From JARRPM01 sp963792815 (GTDB lineage: Bacteria > Pseudomonadota > Gammaproteobacteria > Pseudomonadales > Halieaceae): 64,000 bases of DNA. A program made the position numbers and the translations under genes. The stretch covers positions 248,001-312,000 of the forward strand of contig CAWBXR010000006.1 in NCBI GenBank assembly GCA_963792815.1. The letters run 5' to 3'. Below the pieces are notes generated by a model, which had not been told where the DNA came from, ran no database searches, and saw only the letters and a list, made by a program, of their open reading frames with translations. The first letter of the stretch is position 1. Each line of letters begins with the position of its first letter. This document shows positions 55,591 to 63,928 of the stretch, piece after piece.

Positions 55591-55974
55591 ATGCGCGTCA
55601 TCGTTACCCTGCTGGCAGTCATCTGCCTCAGTGCCTGCGGCTTTGTGGGCTTCCCCGGCGTCTACAAGATCGATGTGGAACAGGGCAATATCGTCACCCA
55701 GGAGATGGTGGACCAGCTCAAGCCCGGCATGAGCCGCCGCCAGGTGAGGTTTATCCTGGGCACGCCCCTGCTGGAGGACCCCTTCAACCAGGCGCGCTGG
55801 GACTACCCCTATGTCAAGCGCAACGGTTTCAATGTGCTGAGCGAGTCGCGCCTGATGGTCTACTTCGACGGCGATTCCCTGGCCAGGTACGAAGGTGATA
55901 TCGAAGCGGGCGACGAGCCCGATTCCGAAGACGAGGACGAAGACGAAGTAGAAGCCGCGGCCGAACCGAGCTAG
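55591..55974 (+). CDS. bamE: Outer membrane protein assembly factor BamE (lipoprotein)
   Basis: Small lipoprotein of the beta-barrel assembly machine. The 127-residue product has a lipobox (VICLSACGF, Cys16) and the SmpA/OmlA core with VTQEMVDQLKPGMSRRQVRF, ILGTPLLEDPFNQARWDYPY and YFDGDSLARYEGD. The C-terminal tail is very acidic (DEPDSEDEDEDEVEAAAEPS), longer than in E. coli. It is divergent from fur and overlaps the convergent rnfH gene by four bases. Confidence 0.95.
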   Translation: MRVIVTLLAVICLSACGFVGFPGVYKIDVEQGNIVTQEMVDQLKPGMSRRQVRFILGTPLLEDPFNQARWDYPYVKRNGFNVLSESRLMVYFDGDSLARYEGDIEAGDEPDSEDEDEDEVEAAAEPS

Positions 55975-56285
55975 GATTTTTCGCCGGCCCGCCGCTCTTT
56001 GGCCCTGGCGGCGCGCGCCTTGCGCACCTCCTTCGGGTCAGCGATAAGAGGCCGGTAGATTTCAACCCGGTCCCCGTCCTGCAACACCTGCGCCGGCGCC
56101 ACCAGAGCGCCAAAAATGCCCAGCTTGGCGTTTTCCAGGTCGATGCCTTCAAATTTATCGGTAATGCCCGACTGCCGGGCGGCGTCCAGCGCCGTGGTGC
56201 CCGGGCTAACATCGAGCGCCAGAATGGCCTGCCTGTCCGGCAGCGCGTAGGCCACCTCGACCCTGATTGTGTCCTTTCCCGTCAT
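55971..56285 (-). CDS. RnfH family ubiquitin-like protein
   Basis: A 104-residue beta-grasp protein of the RnfH/UPF0125 family with IRVEVAYALPDRQAILALDV and GTTALDAARQSGI, followed by GALVAPAQVLQDGDRVEIYR. The C-terminus is Lys/Arg rich. In many gammaproteobacteria it is paired with ratA between bamE and smpB. Here ratA is not found, and an NSS transporter gene ends four bases upstream instead. Confidence 0.9.
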   Translation of the reverse strand: MTGKDTIRVEVAYALPDRQAILALDVSPGTTALDAARQSGITDKFEGIDLENAKLGIFGALVAPAQVLQDGDRVEIYRPLIADPKEVRKARAARAKERRAGEKS

Positions 56286-56289
56286 CTGC

Positions 56290-57663
56290 TCACCTGTAAA
56301 ACGGCGACAATAGAGCGGCGATAATGATGATAGCTATCGCCGGCGGGGCAATATACCGCAACAGGCGGCGCCAGAGGGAAAAAAACAGGTCCATTTCCCG
56401 GTACAGTTCCAGCCTGATTATTTCGGGCCGCAGCCGCCAGCCCACCAGCACCGCTGTCAGCAGGGCTACCAGCGGCAGCAGGATATCTGCGCTCAGTTGG
56501 TCGACGAACCTGAACAGGCTGCCATTGGCCAGGCGGGTGTGCTCGTCACCCGGGGCCAGGGAGAGTGTCACCACCAGCGCCAGCAACCACACCAGCACCC
56601 CCACCGCGACGGCCGCGCCCACCCGCCGCAACCGCAGGCGCTGCATCAGCACACCCACAACCGGCTCCATGATGGCCACCACCGAGCCCAGGGCGGCCAG
56701 CGCCATCAGGGCAAAGAACAGGGTGCCGAACAACTCCCCCAGCATGATGTTGCCAAAGGCGTAGGGCAGGCTGATAAACATCAGGCCCGGCCCCATGGAG
56801 GGCTCCATATTGTTGGCAAACACAATCGGGAATATCGCCAGCCCCGCCATCAGCGCGATAGCGGTGTCGAACACGGCAACCGCCATTATCGAGCGCCCGA
56901 TAGGCAGGCGCGCCGGGGCGTAAGCGCCGAAGCTGATACCGGTGCCCACGCCCACGCCCAGGGTGTACAGGGCCTGCCCGAGGGCCGCCAGCAGGGCCCC
57001 CCAGCCGAAGTCCACCGGCTTGATCGAAAACAGGAAGTCCCGGGTTGCCGGGATGTCGCCCACGTCAAAGGCGAATTTGACCAGGGCCGCCAGCATGGCA
57101 AAGAGGCAGGGCACCGCAAACCAGGCCAGCATTCCCAGGCCGCGGCGGATACCCAGCGCAGCCACCAGCACAGCCAGCGCCAGGAACAGGGTCTGCCAGT
57201 AAATCATCAGCAGCACGTCGTCCAGCAACAGCTCAAACTGCTGGGCTACCAGCGGCGCACTGGCCGCGGCGAACAGGCCGCTGGACATGTCCCAGGCATA
57301 GGCCAGTGACCAGCCGGCCACCACCACGTAGTAGGACAGGATCAACAGGCCCGTGAGGCAGGCCAGCCACCCCAGCAGCATCCAGCCACGGGACAGCAGC
57401 GAGCGATCCGCTGCCCAGCGGATGGCCACCACCGGACTGGCGCGACCGTGGCTGCCGATAATCACCTCGGCGATCATCACCGGCACCGCCACGAAAAACA
57501 GGCACAGCAGGTAGGCCAGCATGAAAAGCCCGCCGCCGTTCTCGCCCAGCATGTAGGAAAACCGCCACAGGCTGCCCATCCCTATCGCCGAGGCGGACAG
57601 GGCGAGCACGAAAGTCGTGCGGCTGCGCCACCCCCCCAGCTCTCCCCTGTGGGCAATGCTCAA
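56290..57663 (-). CDS. Sodium-dependent transporter (NSS/SNF family)
   Basis: A 457-residue LeuT-like Na+-coupled symporter with about 12 hydrophobic helices. The start MSIAHRGELGGWRSRTTFVL leads into ASAIGMGSLWRFSYMLGENG, the NSS TM1 signature with the unwound Na+/substrate segment. SIKPVDFGWGALLAALGQAL and GAYAPARLPIGRS lie in the TM6-TM7 region. Amino acids or amines are the usual substrates. It overlaps no gene and lies close to rnfH, in the place where ratA is common in related genomes. Confidence 0.9.
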   Translation of the reverse strand: MSIAHRGELGGWRSRTTFVLALSASAIGMGSLWRFSYMLGENGGGLFMLAYLLCLFFVAVPVMIAEVIIGSHGRASPVVAIRWAADRSLLSRGWMLLGWLACLTGLLILSYYVVVAGWSLAYAWDMSSGLFAAASAPLVAQQFELLLDDVLLMIYWQTLFLALAVLVAALGIRRGLGMLAWFAVPCLFAMLAALVKFAFDVGDIPATRDFLFSIKPVDFGWGALLAALGQALYTLGVGVGTGISFGAYAPARLPIGRSIMAVAVFDTAIALMAGLAIFPIVFANNMEPSMGPGLMFISLPYAFGNIMLGELFGTLFFALMALAALGSVVAIMEPVVGVLMQRLRLRRVGAAVAVGVLVWLLALVVTLSLAPGDEHTRLANGSLFRFVDQLSADILLPLVALLTAVLVGWRLRPEIIRLELYREMDLFFSLWRRLLRYIAPPAIAIIIIAALLSPFYR

Positions 57664-57735
57664 TGTAAAAACCTCAAAATTATCATGCGCTTAGAGTGCC
57701 CCATGCCCACAAATGTGAAAAGGGAAAGATTCACG

Positions 57736-57763
57736 TTTAACCCGCAGGCCTTGGCCGTATAAT
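57736..57763 (+). promoter_or_regulatory. smpB promoter placed for a leaderless message
   Basis: A perfect TATAAT (57758-57763) with TTTAAC (57736-57741) 16 bases upstream. The -10 box ends seven bases before the smpB ATG at 57771, so transcription would start at or next to the A of the start codon. No Shine-Dalgarno sequence is visible between them. Confidence 0.6.
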
Positions 57764-57770
57764 GCGCGCC

Positions 57771-58253
57771 ATGACCAAGAAAAAGCCAAAGAATTCAAGC
57801 AATGTTATCGCCCGCAACAGGCGCGCCAGCTTCGATTACCAGCTGCTGGAAACCTTCGAGGCCGGCGTGGTGCTGTCCGGCTGGGAAGTGAAAAGCCTGC
57901 GCATGGGCAAGGCGGACCTGGGTGACTCCTATGTCCTGATCAAGGACGGCGAGGCCTGGCTGCTGGGCACCCAGATTGTCCCGCTGGACACCGCCTCCAC
58001 GCATTTCGTCACCGACCCCACCCGCACCCGCAAATTGCTGCTGCACCGCAAGGAGCTGGCGAAAATTCTGGCGGCCACCTCCCAGAAGGGCCAGACCTGC
58101 GTCTGCACCCAACTTTACTGGAAGGGCCACCTGGTGAAAGCCCGCATCGCCCTGGCCCAGGGCAAGAAATCCCACGACAAGCGCGACGCGGAAAAGGACC
58201 GGGACTGGAACCGCCAGAAGCAGAGAATCGTGCGGGACAACGTCAAGCAGTAA
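57771..58253 (+). CDS. smpB: SsrA-binding protein SmpB
   Basis: Binds tmRNA and places it in the A site of stalled ribosomes. The start MTKKKPKNSSNVIARNRRAS gives 160 residues, the E. coli length; an in-frame ATG at 57762 lies inside the -10 box and is unlikely. The OB-fold core has FEAGVVLSGWEVKSLRMGKA and the Lys/Arg-rich C-terminal tail (KKSHDKRDAEKDRDWNRQKQ) enters the decoding site. The mRNA may be leaderless. The tmRNA gene lies 550 bases downstream on the same strand, so both trans-translation partners are adjacent. Confidence 0.96.
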   Translation: MTKKKPKNSSNVIARNRRASFDYQLLETFEAGVVLSGWEVKSLRMGKADLGDSYVLIKDGEAWLLGTQIVPLDTASTHFVTDPTRTRKLLLHRKELAKILAATSQKGQTCVCTQLYWKGHLVKARIALAQGKKSHDKRDAEKDRDWNRQKQRIVRDNVKQ

Positions 58254-58448
58254 CCCGTCGGTGTATTAGGACGCTGGATCTTAGTCATACTCGGTCTAAG
58301 AACCCACTTGCGCACCCGGGCCTTAACCACCATATTTAAAGTGCGTTCGATGGATTAGTGTTGCAGCCGGGATCGCGAGTCCGGACCCACTGTATCCATA
58401 GCGCTCGGGTATACGGCTATATGCCGCAATACTTTCCCATGGAGGAAA

Positions 58449-58664
58449 GTGCCGGTCGCGGGATGCCAGCGCAATGCGGTCCCCGTTCTGGCTAACAGCC
58501 CACAAGCCGCACTTGCCTGGCACAACGCCAGTGCGACTGCGGCTTTCCTCGATAACGACATGCGCATGCCCGAGATAGGCCGCAGCGTCATCCACACCGA
58601 AGGCGTACAGCTGATAGCCGACTGGATCAACGCCATGGAGCGCAACGCCTGCCTGGACTTCTAA
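58449..58664 (+). pseudogene. Remnant of a c-type cytochrome / redox protein C-terminus
   Basis: The gap between smpB and ssrA (58254-58799, 546 bases) has no full gene. In the plus frame from about 58510, the 40-odd residues ending MRMPEIGRSVIHTEGVQLIA and DWIN resemble the C-terminus of c-type cytochrome domain proteins (a methionine ligand segment followed by IGRxVVHxEGVxLIxxWI). No heme CxxCH or start precedes it, so it appears to be a fragment. The rest of the gap shows nothing else convincing. Confidence 0.45.
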
Positions 58665-58780
58665 GCGGCGGCCCGGGGCGGCCGTAATAGCCGCCCCCGA
58701 CTGAACTTTTCCACAAGAAAACTGTCTACTACTGCGTATTCCGGAAACTCTACCCGGAGTACACAGGAACCAAACTGCGC

Positions 58781-58786
58781 TATACT
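58781..58786 (+). promoter_or_regulatory. -10 box of the tmRNA gene
   Basis: TATACT at 58781-58786 lies 13 bases before the mature tmRNA 5' end, leaving a short leader for RNase P removal. The -35 region (AGTACA at 58758-58763) is weak. Confidence 0.5.
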
Positions 58787-58799
58787 GCGCACTCACTAC

Positions 58800-59190
58800 G
58801 GGGGCGATTCGGATTCGACGACGGTTGCGAACCCTGAGGTGCATGCCGTGATGGTAGCCAATCACGTTAATCCAAAGCTGCAAACTATTAGTTGCCAACG
58901 ACGACAACTACGGTGCTCAACTGGCTGCGTAAGCAGTCACGCGAAACACCATCTAGTGGCTTCGGCCCTAGCGGTCTCTAGCAAGGTGCCAGCCCCGCGC
59001 TACTGACTGTCATATAGAACTGGATCGCTGTGAAGCCTGCCTGGGGTGGATCTGCTAAAACTTAACAGGATCGCCAATTACGTCCTGCCCGTTGGGCTGT
59101 ATGAGGCTAAATTAATTAACGGAAACTAAGCATGTAGAGCCGAAGGCAGAGTACTGGCGGACGCGGGTTCAATTCCCGCCGCCTCCACCA
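58800..59190 (+). ncRNA. ssrA: Transfer-messenger RNA (one-piece tmRNA)
   Basis: The 391-base gene starts GGGGGCGATTCGGATTCGACG and ends with GTTCAATTCCCGCCGCCTCCACCA; the 5' GGGGGCG pairs with the 3' CGCCTCC to form the acceptor stem, and the T-loop GGTTCAATTCC and encoded CCA are present. The tag reading frame (58894-58932) encodes ANDDNYGAQLAA followed by TAA, close to the E. coli tag ANDENYALAA. It works with SmpB, encoded just upstream. Confidence 0.97.
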
Positions 59191-59199
59191 ATTCCCATT

Positions 59200-59222
59200 A
59201 ACCCGCTTAACTGCGGGTTTTT
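59200..59222 (+). terminator. Rho-independent terminator of ssrA
   Basis: AACCCGC (59200-59206) and GCGGGTT (59213-59219) form a 7-bp stem with a six-base loop, ending in a T5 run. It starts ten bases after the tmRNA CCA and overlaps the stop codon of the convergent Fic gene. Confidence 0.85.
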
Positions 59223-60348
59223 ATCGCATATTTTTCGTTCAACTCGTAGCTGGTACTGCGCCCACCCGCATCCGATTTCCGCAGCACGCCCCGCGCAAGC
59301 AGGTCATTGATGTCGCGCAGGGCCGTGTCCGGCGAGCACTTGGCGATCGCCGCCCACTTGCTGCTGGTGAGCTTGCCTTCGAAGCCATCAAGCAGCTTGT
59401 TGAGCAACTTCACCTGCCGCTCGTTCAACGGCATGGTCGCCCAGCGCTGCCAGAAGCGAGCCTTCGTCAGCACGGCGTCGAGCGTGTGCTGTGCCTGACC
59501 GACGGCCCGATTGAGGGTGTCGAGGAACCATGCGAGCCACTCGGTTACATCCATCGATCGCTTCTGGGTCCGCTCAAGGATGTCGTAGTAGGCCTTGCGC
59601 TCCTGCTGCGATCTGCGCCGACAAACTGTAGAAGCGTTGCGGGCTGCCGTCGGCGCGGGCCAGCAGCAGGTCGCCGATGGCCCGCGCGATACGACCGTTG
59701 CCGTCATCGAACGGATGCAGGGTAACAAACCACAGATGGCCTAGGCCGGCCTTGAGCAGCGGCGATTCGTTCGATGCGCTATTGAGCCAGTCCAGGAACC
59801 GGCTGGTTTCCGAGCTCCAGACGATCGGCGGGAGGCGCCTCGAAATGCACCTTCTGGCGGCCAATGGGGCCAGACACCACCTGCATCGGGCCACTGGCAT
59901 CGTCACGCCAGCTGCCAACATTGATCCTGGAAAGGCCGGAGTAGCCGGTAGGAAACAGCGCGGCGTGCCAGCCGAACAGACGCTCCCGCGACACCGGTGC
60001 ATGGCAGTTGGCGGTGGCATCGAGCACCATCTCGACAACACCTTCGACGTGCCGATCCACAGGAGCCAGGGCGCCGATGTCCACGCCCAGCCTGCGGGCG
60101 ATGGATGAACGCACGGATTCGACATTGAGCTGCTCGCCCTCGATTTCGCTGGTCTTGACCACGTCCTCCGTGAGCGCGGCCAGGCTGGCCTGATTGCGCA
60201 GCGCCATGCCGACATCGGCCAGGCGGCCCATCAGTAGCCCTTGAGCGCGGCTGGCCTCAGCCATAGGCCCAGCAAGTGCTGCCAGATCAAAGCGCCAGTT
60301 CGGCCAGTCGCCGGCCTGCCAGATGTAGTTGTAATCGCCGCTATTCAT
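59207..60348 (-). pseudogene. Fic family AMPylator-type protein with two frameshifts
   Basis: Three frames in series reconstruct a 379-residue Fic protein. The N-terminus MNSGDYNYIWQAGDWPNWRF is the DUF4172-type extension. TSEIEGE near residue 66 fits the inhibitory (S/T)xxxE(G/N) helix. HPFDDGNGRIAR is a canonical Fic active site. The C-terminus is a winged-helix region (LTSSKWAAIAKCSPDTALRD). Frame changes, each equal to one extra base, occur near 59815 and near 59612; removing both restores exactly 380 codons. It converges on the tmRNA terminator. The gene may be decayed or carry sequence errors. Confidence 0.85.
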
Positions 60349-60597
60349 GCGGAGATTATGATCGGGATTCGCCGGGTGGGCAAGTTATTCGCCGCACGAT
60401 ATGCGGAGAAAGATGGGGCCATTCCCTGCACGACGCCCGGCCGGGCTTTTCAATCGAGTTCGCACCAGTTCGCAGCAGCCCGCAACGCTTCGATTCCGTA
60501 CTTTCGTCGTTTGATGCCGAGTATCATCCCAGCACGATTCTACGAAATAGGGTCGCATATGAATCACAGGACAATTTTTTTGCGCAGAACACCACAA
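60349..60597. other. Gap between Fic and HNH genes
   Basis: I see no convincing gene, RNA or terminator in these 249 bases. Short open frames on both strands have no recognisable features. Confidence 0.4.
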
Positions 60598-60622
60598 TCA
60601 AACAACCTCCTGATCACCCCCA

Positions 60623-60646
60623 AAAACGTCTCCGCGGAGACGTTTT
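60623..60646. repeat. Palindrome copy 1 (24 bp perfect)
   Basis: The 18-bp core ACGTCTCCGCGGAGACGT is extended by AAA/TTT arms to a 24-bp perfect palindrome. It lies in the last codons of the HNH gene, read there as RLRGDV. Confidence 0.9.
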
Positions 60647-60767
60647 CCCTGATCCCTGCGCAACAACCCCTCAACCACCATCCCATAATCACAATCCTCC
60701 CCGCGCCACTGCGTAACACAGGTTCCCGCGTCCACCTCGGGCGCAGCGTGACGTAATTCACCCGCCC

Positions 60768-60785
60768 ACGTCTCCGCGGAGACGT
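60768..60785. repeat. Palindrome copy 2 (18 bp perfect)
   Basis: ACGTCTCCGCGGAGACGT, read in the HNH gene in a different frame as DVSAET. Confidence 0.9.
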
Positions 60786-61385
60786 CCGGGAACTGGGGGA
60801 AGATGCTGGTTTCGATTGTCCTGCCCGAGGGCGTGGAAAAGAGCAGCTGTGGCTCCGCCGAGGTTTTATCCACCCTGATGCTGAAGCTGCCCTTGTGCAG
60901 CTGGCGGTGGTGGTAGCGACAGAGGGTTACCAGGTTGTCGAGGCTGGTTTCGCCGCCGTCGGCCCAGTGTTTGATGTGGTGCGCATCCACGTAGCGCGAT
61001 TCGCAGCAGCCGGGGAAGCGGCAGGTTTTATCCCGGATGGCCAGGGCGCGGCTGATGTTGGCGGGCACCGTTCGGGTGCGGCGCCCGATGTTCAGCACCC
61101 TGCCCTGCCCGTCTTCCAGCACCGTGACCAGGCTGGCGTCGCAGGACAGGCGTTTGGCGGTTTCGGGTGCGACCCAGTGCCTGTCGTCCATGTGGCAGTG
61201 CTGGTGGCTTATATCGACGTGCAGCATGATCTGGCAGCGCTCGCTGCCTTTCAGGCCCTGTAGCCCGCTGTTGCTTTCACCGCTGGCGAGAAAATGCTCC
61301 GCCATCATGGCCAGGGCATCGGCGCGGCTGTGTTCCATCAGGGCCTGGTAGCGGGGAGGCTCTTCCTGTTCGACCGCGTCGGAAA

Positions 61386-61403
61386 ACGTCTCCGCGGAGA
61401 CGT
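61386..61403. repeat. Palindrome copy 3 (18 bp perfect)
   Basis: ACGTCTCCGCGGAGACGT between the DUF222 and nuclease parts of the HNH gene, read as DVSAET and lying within 40 bases of the frameshift. Confidence 0.9.
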
Positions 61404-62009
61404 CTGCTGCAAAGGTGCGGTGATGGCCTCGATAGCCTTTACCACCAGGGCGCCGGCCTCGGGCGGCAGCATGGCGTGTATAACCCACATGCCATCGTCA
61501 TTCTGGTAGTACACCAGTTTGCGGGCGTTGTCCTGTTCGCGCTCAACGGTATCGTCATCCGCTGCCTGCACCCGCTTGTACTTGCCCACTGCTTTCTCCA
61601 CGTGGCTGGCGGTGCCGTGCTGCGCGATCCGCAGCAGGAAGTCCTCGTTCTCCGGGGTGGCTACCCGGGTCATGGCGCGCACCTTGGAATAGCTGATCTC
61701 GCCGGCGGCAAAGGACGCGTCGATCAAGGGCAGGGTTTCCAGGCACTGGGCCACCCGGACTTTCTCCCTGGCCGCCCCGATGGCGATGCCGCACTTCCAG
61801 TTCAGCCAGTGGGCGCAGGAGCGCACCGTGCCGCCGCCGCTCCAGGCCTTGCGCTGATCGAACCTGGCGATCAGTTTGAGCAGGCGATGGTTGGCCGCGT
61901 TTATCTGGCCCGCCAGCAGGGTGATTTGCCGGCCGAGCATTTCGTCTTCATCGGGGCGGGATTGTTGCGGGGGAAACGCGAGGTTGGTCATGGCGGGGCT
62001 CTCCATATA

Positions 62010-62025
62010 CTGTATATATGTACAG
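62010..62025 (-). promoter_or_regulatory. LexA (SOS) box upstream of the HNH gene
   Basis: CTGTATATATGTACAG fits CTGT-N8-ACAG and differs from the E. coli consensus CTGTATATATATACAG by a single base. Flanking bases TA and T also match. It ends 19 bases before the HNH start codon on the minus strand, where it would cover the promoter. Confidence 0.8.
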
Positions 62026-62192
62026 TTTATTCTAGTTGCACCCCTACCTCCGCGCAAGATTTTTGCGCTGTTTTTACAGGCATTTTCGCGCTCCGCCAGG
62101 TCCTCGGAAAACCGCTATCAGGTGCGCTATCACCTGCTAGAATGTTACGTAGCCAACGACCTGACACCGACCACACTAACCGAGTGTAACCA

Positions 62193-63899
62193 ATGACCGA
62201 GTACAAGAAACTTTGTGACGCCTACCTGGAACTTCTGTCTTCAGACCCCAATGCCTGCGTTGAATTGGGGCTGACAGAGAAACTGGATGAATTACCCGAC
62301 CCCTCACTGGGCAGGCTGCAACAGGTCGCCGCAATGGCTGGGGAGTTACGCGAAAACGCCAGTGCCCTGGTGCCCGGGTTAACCGACTTCTACCAGCGCC
62401 TGGACGCACAACTGATCGCCCTGAGCGCCGGTGCGCAGGCGTTCGAGAACACGCTGGGCTTTAACGGAAAATTGCAGGCCCAGCAGCTGCCAGATGCAGG
62501 GGAGGAGATCAGCTCGGGGATATTCCTGCTGGTAACCAATGACCCGCGCCCTGCGCCGGAGCGCCTGCAAAATATCCTGGCGCGCCTGCTACAGGTCCCG
62601 CGCTACCTGGAGCAGGCATTGCAGCGACTCGATACGCCCGTGGCGCGCTGGGTGGATATCGAAGTGGAAACCATCGAGGGCTTGCCGGAATTCTTTGCCT
62701 CCATACTGGATTGGGCGGTTACCGAAAAGTTTACTGACCTGGAACCCCTGCGCGCGGCTATCGATAACGCCAATAGCGCGTTGGCTGATTACACCAGGCA
62801 ATTGCGCCAGCTACCTACAACCACGGTATTCAGCATTGGACCGGAAAAAGCCCGGTCGCTGGTCGCGTCAAAAGGCATTGAACTTTCCCTGGAAGAGATT
62901 CATGGCATAGCCTGTGATTTCGTGCAACGCACCCGCAGCGAAATCGAGACACTGCGGGCGAAGCTGGTGGCGAAATATGGTCTTGATCCTGCCCTGAGTA
63001 CCAGCGAGCTACAGAAGTTTCTCAACGATCGCTTCGGCATCAAGGTTGACGACAACGACTTTTCCGGGGTGATTCAGCGCTACAAGGACGAGGCCACCAA
63101 GATCGAGAACTTCCTCACTGGCCGCGATTTATTTCCGATTCCCCAGGGCCAGGCAATGAACATCATGCAGACGCCGGACTTTATGGCCCCGCTGATTCCC
63201 GCCGGGGCCATGATGCCGCCGGCGGCACTGCGCGAAGGCACCAGGACCAGCCTGGTTTACCTCACACTCAGCCCAGAGTTGATGGACGAACACACCGAGC
63301 TTGGCATTCCTCTGATGATGGTGCACGAGGGTATTCCGGGCCACCACCTGCAGCTGTCCACCGCGGCAATGCAGGAGTCCCTGGTGCGTCGAACATTTTC
63401 AGCTAACGAGCACGCGGAAGGCTGGACCACCATGCTCGAGGACTACATGCTCGACATCGGCCTGATGGGCGAGCTTACCGATGAGGCCCGCTTCGGGACC
63501 AAGCTGGATATCAGTCGCATCGGCGCCCGGGTAGCCATCGACCTGTATTTCATGACCGGCGAAGTGCGCTACCTGGACATTGGTTACGACCTTGTGTTTA
63601 CCGACAACGATCCATTCGTTAACGCCGCAGCCCTGCTTGTCGCCGCCACCGGGTTTACGCCGGGCAGGGCCCAGGCAGAGCTGAACTGGTATTCACAGGA
63701 GCGCGGTTACCCGCTCAGCTACCTGGTGGGCAACCACCTGGTATGGAAGTTGAAGAAGGATTATCAAACTGCTGTAGCGGACAGCATGTCCGCACGGGAA
63801 GTCGATCAAAACTTTCACCGGATATACCTCGAAGCGGGCAACATGCCCGTTGCCATGCTGCGTGGCGTTTTCGAGCACGAGATACAGCGGGCCTTTTAA
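62193..63899 (+). CDS. DUF885 family protein (putative metallopeptidase)
   Basis: A 568-residue protein starting MTEYKKLCDAYLELLSSDPN with no signal peptide, so probably cytosolic. The C-terminal half has MMVHEGIPGHHLQLSTAA, the HExxHH-like zinc motif of DUF885, and NEHAEGWTTMLEDYM supplying a downstream Glu. DUF885 members are related to M2/M32-like zinc carboxypeptidases. Length fits the family. The gap to the LexA-controlled HNH gene (about 200 bases) is divergent. Confidence 0.87.
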   Translation: MTEYKKLCDAYLELLSSDPNACVELGLTEKLDELPDPSLGRLQQVAAMAGELRENASALVPGLTDFYQRLDAQLIALSAGAQAFENTLGFNGKLQAQQLPDAGEEISSGIFLLVTNDPRPAPERLQNILARLLQVPRYLEQALQRLDTPVARWVDIEVETIEGLPEFFASILDWAVTEKFTDLEPLRAAIDNANSALADYTRQLRQLPTTTVFSIGPEKARSLVASKGIELSLEEIHGIACDFVQRTRSEIETLRAKLVAKYGLDPALSTSELQKFLNDRFGIKVDDNDFSGVIQRYKDEATKIENFLTGRDLFPIPQGQAMNIMQTPDFMAPLIPAGAMMPPAALREGTRTSLVYLTLSPELMDEHTELGIPLMMVHEGIPGHHLQLSTAAMQESLVRRTFSANEHAEGWTTMLEDYMLDIGLMGELTDEARFGTKLDISRIGARVAIDLYFMTGEVRYLDIGYDLVFTDNDPFVNAAALLVAATGFTPGRAQAELNWYSQERGYPLSYLVGNHLVWKLKKDYQTAVADSMSAREVDQNFHRIYLEAGNMPVAMLRGVFEHEIQRAF

Positions 63900-63928
63900 T
63901 CAACCGGTCGGGACGAAGGCCGGGATAA

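Larger units (their letters stand above)
60598..61991 (-). pseudogene. DUF222/13E12-type HNH endonuclease with one frameshift, under a LexA box
   Basis: The start MTNLAFPPQQSRPDEDEMLG at 61991 begins the DUF222 helical domain (GEISYSKVRAMTRVATPENE, CAHWLNWKCGIAIGAAREKV). Near 61,415 homology moves to a second frame and continues (YQALMEHSRADALAMMAEHF) to the HNH nuclease core CRFPGCCESRYVDAHHIKHW with NLVTLCRYHHRQLHKG. The total of 1394 bases lacks one base for an open frame of 464 residues. Three copies of one 18-bp palindrome lie inside the gene. A LexA operator precedes the start. Confidence 0.85.

Noticed and set aside
58323..58907. 194-codon minus-strand frame between smpB and ssrA
   Set aside because: It runs into the tmRNA gene on the opposite strand and has no recognisable domain.
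59191..62192. Integrative element at the ssrA 3' end
   Set aside because: No integrase and no second copy of the tmRNA end within the window; recorded only as a possibility in the Fic finding.
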